DNA from: Betaproteobacteria bacterium SCGC AG-212-J23
GTDB taxonomy: Bacteria; Pseudomonadota; Gammaproteobacteria; Burkholderiales; SG8-39
DNA length: 38,056 nucleotides
Direction of reading: 5' to 3'
Assembly: GCA_001644455.1 (NCBI GenBank)
Contig: LSTF01000033.1
Coordinates: 1-38,056 of the forward strand
Shown: positions 32,384 through 38,056 of the stretch, piece by piece
How the letters are laid out: each line of letters starts with the position of its first letter
Numbering within the stretch: the first letter of the stretch is position 1
The notes under the pieces: model-generated
Told to the model about the DNA's origin: nothing
Database searches by the model: none
What the model saw: only the letters and a program-made list of their open reading frames with translations
Position numbers and translations under genes: made by a program

Positions 32384-33292
32384 TCAACTGCCGGGAATGA
32401 CTCCCGGCTCCTGGCGCAGGCAAAAATCGGCAATGTCGCGCGGCCGGGTCCACCAGACGCGGTCCCTGCCCGCGTGCTCCAGGCAGTGCCGCAGCGCGGC
32501 GCGCAGCCGGCGCAGGCGGAAAGGCTGGCCGAAAACGTAGGTATGCACTGACACGTTCATGACCAGCGGGTGGCGCTCGCACTGGGCGGCCATCTCGTCG
32601 AACTGGTCGACGATCATGTCGCAGAAGTCGCTCGCGTCCTGCTTGCGGTGGATCACGACCTGCGAGTCGTTGAGCTCGATCGGATAGGGAACCGACAATA
32701 ACGGCCCGGCGCGCGTGCGCAGCCACACCGGCTGGTCGTCCATCGGCCAGTCCATGACGTAGCGGTAGCCGGCCTCCTTCAGCAGGTCGAGGGTGTTGGC
32801 CGTTTCATAGGCGCCCGCGCCCATCCAGCCCGCGGGCCGCGCGCCCTCGTGCCGCTCGATCGTCTCGCTGACCTCGCGGATCAGGCGCTCCTCGTCGGGC
32901 TGCCAGAGTCCGCGCAGGTTCTCGGCGTTGGTGCGGCCATGCGCGACCACTTCATCGCCGCGCTTGCGAATCGCCGCCATCACCTGCGGCGCGTAGTCGT
33001 AGACGAGCGTGTTGGTGTTGTGCGCAGCCGGCAGCTTCAGCTCGTCGAACAGGTCGAGCAGCCGCCAGACGCCGATGCGATTGCCGTAGTCGCGCCAGGC
33101 GTAGTTGCGGTGCGTCTGCGGCTCGCCGGTCTTCGCCGGGTCGTGGCCGAGGCCGGCGCCGTAGGCGAACCATTCGACGTTAGTGGTGAGGACGAAGGCG
33201 AGGCGCTTCTTGCCGGGCCAGCTGTAGTCCTTGCGTTCAGGAAGCGGTACGAAATCGTACCGGCCATGCTGCGGCAGGAGCGGCTTAGTCAA
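32384..33292 (-). CDS. Polysaccharide deacetylase-family (PuuE-like) hydrolase
   Basis: Predicted 302-aa member of the NodB/PuuE deacetylase family (carbohydrate esterase 4 fold), which hydrolyses C-N bonds in sugars or allantoin-like amides. Seen are YSWPGKKRLAFVLTTNVEWF, NYAWRDYGNRIGVWRLLDLF, the metal-site-like VVAHGRTNAENL, RPAGWMGAGAYETANTLDLL and GYRYVMDWPMDDQPVWLRT, and MNVSVHTYVFGQPFR near the end. The TTG at 33292 is the only start fitting the family N-terminus (KPLLPQHGRYDF); it overlaps the Bug receptor stop by eight bases, suggesting coupling. No signal peptide is seen, so the substrate is likely a small cytosolic amide rather than a wall polymer. Confidence 0.85.
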   Translation of the reverse strand: MTKPLLPQHGRYDFVPLPERKDYSWPGKKRLAFVLTTNVEWFAYGAGLGHDPAKTGEPQTHRNYAWRDYGNRIGVWRLLDLFDELKLPAAHNTNTLVYDYAPQVMAAIRKRGDEVVAHGRTNAENLRGLWQPDEERLIREVSETIERHEGARPAGWMGAGAYETANTLDLLKEAGYRYVMDWPMDDQPVWLRTRAGPLLSVPYPIELNDSQVVIHRKQDASDFCDMIVDQFDEMAAQCERHPLVMNVSVHTYVFGQPFRLRRLRAALRHCLEHAGRDRVWWTRPRDIADFCLRQEPGVIPGS

Positions 33293-34232
33293 CTTTCGCC
33301 CCGGAGGCCCTGACCACCGGCCCGAGCTTGGCGATCTCGGCCTCGGTGCGCTTCTCGAATTCTTCCGGCGACATCGCCAGCGGGTCGGCGCCGATGTTCT
33401 GCCACACCGGCTGCATCTCGGGCGACTGGACCGCTTTCGCGAACTCGGCGTTCAGGCGGCGCACCAGCGCCCGGTCCATGCCCCTCGGCGCGAGGATTCC
33501 GGAGTAGAGGACGATCTCCAGGCCCGGCAGGCCGGACTCGACCATGGTCGGCACCTCCGGCGCCGCGCCGACGCGCTTCGGCGTCGTCACCGCGAGGGCC
33601 CGCAGCCTGCCGCTCTTCATGTTCGATATCGCAGGAGGCATGGTGGAGAAAACGAACGTCACTTCTCCGCCGAGGATAGCTGCCGTCGCGGGATTGCTCC
33701 CCTTGTAGGGCACATGCAGCACGTCCACGCCGGCGGCGGAGCGCAGCATCTCGCCGGCGAGATGGACGATCGTGCCGTTGCCCGAGGAGCCGTACGAGTA
33801 CTTGCCGGGATTCGCTTTCAGCAAGGCGAGCAGCTCCTTCACGTTCTGCGCCTGCGTGGACGGATGCACCACCAGCATCAGCGGTGTCGAGGCGACCATC
33901 GCGACGAAGCTGAAGTCCTTCATCGAATCATAGGGCAGCTTCGAATAGAGGTTGCTGTTGATCGCGTGGGTCGTGATGTCCTGCAGCCAGATCGTGTAGC
34001 CGTCGGGCGCCGACCTGGCGATGAAATCGCCGGCGATGGTCGTGCCCGCGCCGGGCTTGTTGTCGACGATCACCTGCTGGCCGAGCTGCTTCGAGAGCGG
34101 GATGGCGATCGCGCGGCCGAGAACGTCGGAAATTCCTCCGGCGGCGAAGCCCACGACCATCCTCACCGGCTTGTTCGGATAGTCCTGGGCGAAAACCGAG
34201 CTTGCGAACAACAACAACGCGACGAGCTTCAC
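33285..34232 (-). CDS. Bug/TctC-family periplasmic solute receptor
   Basis: Predicted 315-aa receptor with a short signal peptide ending near VFA/QD (about residue 15), then DYPNKPVRMVVGFAAGG, IVDNKPGAGTTIAGD, PDGYTIWL, LPYDSMKDFSFV, HVPYKGSNPATAAILGGEV and a C-terminal EEFEKRTEAEIAKLGPVVR. All are Bug-family hallmarks and length is normal. The start is GTG 34232, overlapping the propeller gene stop (GTGA); the downstream deacetylase overlaps it by eight bases. The three-gene arrangement suggests uptake sensing of the compound processed by the deacetylase. Ligand unknown. Confidence 0.92.
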   Translation of the reverse strand: MKLVALLLFASSVFAQDYPNKPVRMVVGFAAGGISDVLGRAIAIPLSKQLGQQVIVDNKPGAGTTIAGDFIARSAPDGYTIWLQDITTHAINSNLYSKLPYDSMKDFSFVAMVASTPLMLVVHPSTQAQNVKELLALLKANPGKYSYGSSGNGTIVHLAGEMLRSAAGVDVLHVPYKGSNPATAAILGGEVTFVFSTMPPAISNMKSGRLRALAVTTPKRVGAAPEVPTMVESGLPGLEIVLYSGILAPRGMDRALVRRLNAEFAKAVQSPEMQPVWQNIGADPLAMSPEEFEKRTEAEIAKLGPVVRASGAKVD

Positions 34233-35434
34233 AGCTTCATCTCCAGCGCGTACAGGCCGCCGGCATGCCGGTCGACCGCGAAGACGATGCCGCGGTCGTC
34301 GACGAACACGTCGTTGATCTGCGCCGTGGGCCGCGACGAGCCTTCGGGCTTCGGCGGGATGTACCACGCCACTTCGCTCGGCTGGTACGGATCGCGCACG
34401 TCGTAGACGCGCACGCCGGCGTTGAAGAACGTGCCGAGCACGTAGTCCTCGGAGCGCCAGGCGCCCTTCGACGGCGGATTCTCGTGCACGTTGTGCGCGC
34501 CGCAGCGGCCGCCCGCGCGCAGCAGCGGCTTCACGCCCGTGACGGGCAGCGTGGCGATGCTCACCGGGTTCTTCTCGTCGCGCGCGTCGAGCAGCCAGAC
34601 GAGCTTCGGCCAGTCGGCGCCGTCGTCCTGGATCGACTCGTCGGTCACCACCAGCAGGTCGCGGCCGAAGAGCGGCAGCACGGTGTGGGAGAAACCGTTG
34701 TAAGGCGGCGAGTTGCGCCAGCTCGAGACCAGCTTCGGCCGCGCGCGGTCGGCGATGTCGAGCACCATGATGCCGCCGTCGAGGTAGCCGAGGTAGCAGC
34801 GGTCCGGGCGCTCGGGATAGACGTTGGTGTTGTGCGCGCGGAAGCCGGCGTCGAACTTCTTCGGCAGGCGCTTGGGCGGCGGCGCGTCGTCGCCCCGCAT
34901 CGTCCCGGGCAGGTGCCAGCGGCCGACCGCGACCGGCTTCGAGGTGTTGCTCACGTCGATGATGCGGTAGACCTGGTCGTCCCTCGGATCGAGCGGCGTC
35001 TGGTCCGGATCGGAGCAGGCGGCGTGCACCGTCGTGCCGTCGGCGAACCACAGCACGTGGCAGCCGCGCGAGGTCGGACCGGACGCGTCGAAGAAAGCGA
35101 TCGAGCGCGGCCTCTCCGGCACGCTGATGTCGAACAGCTCCACGCCCGCGGGTTTCAGGCCGGGCTTCGACACCTGGTAGGCCACCGCCATCACGTCGCC
35201 CACGGTCTCGAGCGAGTTGGAGCGCATCTGCGCATGCGGCAGGTCGGTCTGCGCCACGACCTTCGGCTGGCGCGGATCGGTGACGTCGACGGCGGTGAAG
35301 TTCTTCGGCGCGCTCTCGTGCGCGAGCCAGAGGATGCGGCGGCCGTCGCGCGCGAGCTGCAGCGACATCCCCTCGCCCATGCCGCCGTGGCCGTTGAGGG
35401 TGTTTTGCGACAGCAGCTTCATGTTGTGCAGCAT
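34229..35434 (-). CDS. LVIVD-repeat beta-propeller protein
   Basis: Predicted 401-aa protein with recurring short strands of the type VFDI/VLDI...RPKLVSS: FTAVDVTDPRQPKVVAQ, VELFDISVPERPRSIAFF, YRIIDVSNTSKPVAVGRW, GIMVLDIADRARPKLVSSW, VRVYDVRDPYQPSEVAWY. These are five to seven blades of an LVIVD-type propeller. Several conserved-looking histidines stand in RGCHVLWFADG, FRAHNTNVYPERPD, FSHTVLPLF and GAHNVHENPPSKG and could bind metal. No signal peptide is apparent. Start may be ATG 35434 or ATG 35422; ribosome sites are weak for both. It heads a three-gene unit with a Bug receptor and deacetylase. Function unknown. Confidence 0.82.
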   Translation of the reverse strand: MLHNMKLLSQNTLNGHGGMGEGMSLQLARDGRRILWLAHESAPKNFTAVDVTDPRQPKVVAQTDLPHAQMRSNSLETVGDVMAVAYQVSKPGLKPAGVELFDISVPERPRSIAFFDASGPTSRGCHVLWFADGTTVHAACSDPDQTPLDPRDDQVYRIIDVSNTSKPVAVGRWHLPGTMRGDDAPPPKRLPKKFDAGFRAHNTNVYPERPDRCYLGYLDGGIMVLDIADRARPKLVSSWRNSPPYNGFSHTVLPLFGRDLLVVTDESIQDDGADWPKLVWLLDARDEKNPVSIATLPVTGVKPLLRAGGRCGAHNVHENPPSKGAWRSEDYVLGTFFNAGVRVYDVRDPYQPSEVAWYIPPKPEGSSRPTAQINDVFVDDRGIVFAVDRHAGGLYALEMKL

Positions 35435-35458
35435 GGGGCCTAAGATATCATCGTCGCG
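35435..35458. promoter_or_regulatory. 24-bp divergent intergenic region
   Basis: The starts of two divergent genes are separated by only 24 bases. The segment holds TAAGAT (35441-35446) and the GATATC palindrome (35444-35449), which are -10-like, but no convincing -35. The promoters probably extend into the coding sequence on either side. Confidence 0.35.
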
Positions 35459-36412
35459 ATGCGGTTTTTCCTCGGCGTTTTCCTCGTTTTCTCCTGTTTC
35501 GCTGCTCAGGCGTGGCCCGAAAAACCGGTGCGCCTGGTCGTCGCCTATCCGCCCGGCGGCGGCATCGACGTCATGGCGCGGCAGCTCGCCGAGAAGCTCG
35601 GCGCGCAGTGGGGACAGCCGGTGGTGGTCGAGAATCGTCCCGGCGCGAACACCATCATCGCCGCCGACGCGGTCGCGAAGTCGGCGGCCGACGGCCACAC
35701 GCTGCTCATGACCACCGATGCAACCTTCTCCATCAACCCGCATCTCTACGCGAAGCTGCCCTACGACGCCGAGCGGGACTTCGCGCCGGTGACCATGCTC
35801 GTGCTCCTGCAGCAGCTGCTCGTCGCGCACCCGTCGCTGGCCGCGAACACGCTGCCGGAATTGATAAACCTTGCAAAGAAGCGGCCGGGCGACATCCGCT
35901 ACGCGTCGTACGGCAGCGGCAGCCAGCCGCACCTCTCCGGGGAGATGCTGAAATACAAGGCGGGAATCGACCTCGTGCACGTCCCCTACAAAGGCATCTC
36001 GCTCGCCGTGCCGGCCGTCATGGCCGGCGAAGTCGAGCTCACCTTCGCCGGCATCGCCACGTCGATGGGCCCGCTCAAGGCCGGCCGGATCAAGGCGATC
36101 GCCATCGGCGGCGCGCAGCGCTCGCCGCTCCTGCCGCAGGTGCCGACTTTCGCCGAGCTCGGCTACCCGGAAGTGGAGACCCACGCGTGGTTCGGGCTCT
36201 TTCTGCCCGCGGGAACTGCAAAGTCCATTTCGGAAAAAATCTACTCGGAGGCGCGCAAGATCCTCGAGGAACCCGAGTTCCGCCAGAAGCAGCTCGTCGA
36301 CAAGGGCTACGAGGTGGTCGGCAGCAGCCCGGACCAGTTCGCCGTCTTCCTGAAAAAAGACCGGGAGAGCCGCGGCAGAGCCGTAAAGATCTCCGGCGCA
36401 AAAGCCGAGTGA
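35459..36412 (+). CDS. Bug/TctC-family periplasmic solute receptor
   Basis: Predicted 317-aa receptor. The signal peptide ends near AQA/WP (about residue 18), then PEKPVRLVVAYPPGGGIDVM, VENRPGANTIIAAD, ADGHTLLMTTDAT, LPYDAERDFAPVTM, SGEMLKYKAGIDLVHVPYKG and the C-terminal SSPDQFAVFLKKDRE. All fit the Bug family. GTGA overlap couples it to the alpha/beta hydrolase downstream. Local AT-rich codons are at about 35862-35882 and 36215-36245. It is likely a carboxylate receptor tied to the hydrolase and dehydrogenase that follow. Confidence 0.93.
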   Translation: MRFFLGVFLVFSCFAAQAWPEKPVRLVVAYPPGGGIDVMARQLAEKLGAQWGQPVVVENRPGANTIIAADAVAKSAADGHTLLMTTDATFSINPHLYAKLPYDAERDFAPVTMLVLLQQLLVAHPSLAANTLPELINLAKKRPGDIRYASYGSGSQPHLSGEMLKYKAGIDLVHVPYKGISLAVPAVMAGEVELTFAGIATSMGPLKAGRIKAIAIGGAQRSPLLPQVPTFAELGYPEVETHAWFGLFLPAGTAKSISEKIYSEARKILEEPEFRQKQLVDKGYEVVGSSPDQFAVFLKKDRESRGRAVKISGAKAE

Positions 36413-37188
36413 GCGCCGAGACCGTCATGGTCGGTCCCGCGCCGCGCCTGGCGGTCACCGTCGCGGGTGAAGGCCCGCTGGTCCTGTTCCTGCACGGCAT
36501 CCGCGGCAACCGCCAAAACTGGGCGGTGCAGATCGATACGTTCGCCGCTGCGGGATACAAGGCCGCGGCCTGGGATGCCCGCGGCTACGGCGACTCCGAG
36601 GACTACGACAGCGCGCTGCAGTTCGACCACTTCAGCGGCGACGTGATGCGCGTCGCCGAGCATTTCGGCGTGAACAAGCTGCACCTCGTCGGCCTGTCGA
36701 TGGGCGGCCGCATCGCGCGCAACGTCGCCTTGCGCTTCCCCGAGCGGCTGCTGTCGCTGACGCTGGTCAGCACCGCGCCGGGCTTCGACGCCCTTTCGGC
36801 CGAGCAGGTGCGGCGCTTCGTCACCGAGCACCGCAACCGCACGCCGGAATCGGTGCAGCGCCTGCTCGGCAGCCGCGCGCGCACGGAAGCGTTCGGCGAG
36901 CTCTCCGACAGCCTGTCGCGCGTGCGCGAAGAGTCGTATCGCAAGACGCTCATCGCCTCGGTGGCGCAGGACCGCGACGCGCCGGTCGAGAACATCCGCG
37001 TGCCGACGATGATCGTCGCCGGCGACGAGGACAAGGTCTACCCCACCCGCATCGCGCGCGAGCTGGCGCAACGCATTCCCGGCTCCGAAATCGTGCTGAT
37101 GCGCGGCGCCGGCCACCTGCCGAACCTGGAGCGTCCCGGACGCTTCAATGAAATCCTGCTCGACTTCCTCAAACGGAGATCCAAATGA
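36409..37188 (+). CDS. Alpha/beta hydrolase
   Basis: Predicted 259-aa serine hydrolase. The oxyanion HGIRGNRQNW is at 29-38, the nucleophile elbow GLSMGG holds S97, the acid is D206 or D208 (VAGDEDKV), and the base is H236 (GAGHLPNLERP). The WDARGYGDSE strand is typical of meta-cleavage product hydrolases and 3-oxoadipate enol-lactonases (BphD/PcaD-like). GTG 36409 overlaps the Bug receptor stop; its stop overlaps the SDR start (ATGA). Ester, lactone or C-C hydrolysis of an imported compound is plausible; substrate unknown. Confidence 0.92.
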   Translation: MSAETVMVGPAPRLAVTVAGEGPLVLFLHGIRGNRQNWAVQIDTFAAAGYKAAAWDARGYGDSEDYDSALQFDHFSGDVMRVAEHFGVNKLHLVGLSMGGRIARNVALRFPERLLSLTLVSTAPGFDALSAEQVRRFVTEHRNRTPESVQRLLGSRARTEAFGELSDSLSRVREESYRKTLIASVAQDRDAPVENIRVPTMIVAGDEDKVYPTRIARELAQRIPGSEIVLMRGAGHLPNLERPGRFNEILLDFLKRRSK

Positions 37189-37934
37189 CAACCAGAGTCG
37201 CCATGGTCACGGGCGCGGGCAGCGGCATCGGCAAGTCCGCCGCCCTCGCGCTCCTCAAGAACGGCTATTGCGTCGGCCTCGTCGGCCGGCGCAAGGACAT
37301 GCTGGACAAGGCCGCCGCCGAGTCCGGCGCGAAGGAGCGTGCGTTGGTGTTGCCTGCCGACATCACCAAGGACGCCGAAGTCAGGAATATCTTCAATCAA
37401 GTAAAAACCAAGTGGGGTCGTCTCGATGTCTTGTTCAACAACGCCGGCATGGGTGCGCCGGCGGTGCCGATGGAGGACCTGCCGATCGAGAAGTTCCGCG
37501 AGGTGGTGAACATCAACCTGGTCGCCATGTTCATGTGCACCCAGGAGGCGATCCGCATCATGAAGGCGCAGGATCCGAAAGGCGGCCGCATCATCAACAA
37601 CGGCTCGATCTCGGCGCACGCCCCACGGCCGATGTCGGTGGCCTACACCTCCACCAAGCACGCCGTGACCGGCCTGACCAAGTGCATCTCGCTCGACGGC
37701 CGCAAGAACGACATCACCGCGAGCCAGCTCGACATCGGCAACGCGATGACGGACCTCGCCGCGCGCATGGCGCAAGGCGTGCCGCAAGCCGACGGCTCGA
37801 TCAAGCCCGAGCCGCTCATGGACGTGAAGCATTGCGGCGAGGCGGTGCTGCACATGGCCAACCTGCCGCTCGACGTCAACGTGCAGTTCATGACCATCAT
37901 GGCCACCAAGATGCCGTTTGTGGGACGAGGGTAG
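37185..37934 (+). CDS. Short-chain dehydrogenase/reductase (SDR)
   Basis: Predicted 249-aa classical SDR. The cofactor motif TGAGSGIG is at 9-16, NNAG at 85-88, the catalytic serine is in NNGSISAH (S141/S143) and YTSTK gives Y154 and K158. An R34-R35 pair after the second strand (GLVGRRKD) suggests NADP(H) preference. ATG 37185 sits inside the hydrolase stop, and it probably oxidises or reduces the hydrolase product. AT-rich codons lie at about 37375-37410. Confidence 0.93.
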   Translation: MTTRVAMVTGAGSGIGKSAALALLKNGYCVGLVGRRKDMLDKAAAESGAKERALVLPADITKDAEVRNIFNQVKTKWGRLDVLFNNAGMGAPAVPMEDLPIEKFREVVNINLVAMFMCTQEAIRIMKAQDPKGGRIINNGSISAHAPRPMSVAYTSTKHAVTGLTKCISLDGRKNDITASQLDIGNAMTDLAARMAQGVPQADGSIKPEPLMDVKHCGEAVLHMANLPLDVNVQFMTIMATKMPFVGRG

Positions 37935-37961
37935 ACTGGGCTGAATCCCACGGGGGGACCG

Positions 37962-38056
37962 TTGCGATCAGGGAGCACCGAGCTGCATGACTGGATGCGA
38001 CAGCCGACGGCCTGGGTCATCCTGGCCATCGGCGCCGTCGTGTCGGTCTTCGCCTG
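37962..38056 (+). CDS. N-terminal fragment of a probable membrane protein
   Basis: A frame opening at TTG 37962, or at ATG 37995 in the same frame, runs off the right edge. After ELHDWMRQPTA it enters a hydrophobic helix (WVILAIGAVVSVFA) that looks like a first membrane segment. A GGGGGGA run lies just before the TTG. Only 31 codons are visible. Such N-termini occur in CHASE-type sensor kinases and cyclases among others; no family can be assigned. Confidence 0.4.
   Translation, partial: MRSGSTELHDWMRQPTAWVILAIGAVVSVFA

Noticed and set aside
37931-37960. Possible terminator after the SDR gene (TGGG-CTGAAT-CCCA)
   Set aside because: The stem is only four bases and no T-run follows.

Overview
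The window is high-GC (by eye about two thirds G+C), almost fully coding bacterial DNA with no RNA gene, IS element, CRISPR array or phage gene that I can recognise. Three Bug/TctC-type solute receptors, a Liv-type transporter embedded in an aromatic-degradation operon, a benzoate-CoA-ligase-like enzyme and a LigM-like demethylase suggest an aromatic-degrading betaproteobacterium (Burkholderiales-like). That assignment is inference from gene families; no database search was possible.

Layout. (1) 1-608, minus strand: the N-terminus of an ABC ATPase behind a MarR regulator. (2) 652-4087, plus: sulfatase, Bug receptor, and a short BoxB/PaaA-like di-iron protein. (3) 4053-5546, minus: acyl/aryl-CoA ligase, overlapping its neighbours at both ends. 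(4) 5533-16845, plus: an eleven-gene, mostly overlapping run made of a LigM-like O-demethylase, substrate-binding protein, terminator-like hairpin, LivHMGF-type transporter, gentisate-dioxygenase-like bicupin, Rieske oxygenase, glutamine-synthetase-like ligase, aldo/keto reductase and EamA exporter. It reads as an uptake-plus-catabolism unit for a methoxylated or amino-substituted aromatic. (5) 16778-21274, minus: a CelD-type acetyltransferase, then an overlapping MarR / EthD / cupin / HpaB-type monooxygenase / DUF2848 operon. (6) 21308-32349, minus: two giant tandem cytosolic c-di-GMP proteins of 2126 and 1548 aa. Each has a receiver domain, many PAS and GAF domains, and GGDEF plus EAL domains with the key motifs intact. 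(7) 32384-35434, minus: LVIVD-type propeller, Bug receptor, polysaccharide deacetylase. (8) 35459-37934, plus: Bug receptor, alpha/beta hydrolase, SDR dehydrogenase, followed by the start of a probable membrane protein at the window edge.

The most striking items are the paired giant c-di-GMP proteins. Their GAF-GGDEF-EAL ends are related, and GGDEF-EAL is collinear without gaps at a constant 6440-bp offset. The first one has a perfect hairpin that would hide its Shine-Dalgarno sequence. Other items are the large operon combining a transporter, a Rieske oxygenase, a bicupin and a GS-like ligase; the HpaB/DUF2848 operon with a promoter that appears leaderless; a start-to-start overlap of divergent genes at 5533-5547; and a terminator hairpin whose T-run ends at the livH start codon.

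Gene functions rest on motifs and family resemblance read by eye. Specific substrates are not determined. No gap longer than 300 bases without a gene exists; the longest are about 45 bases.
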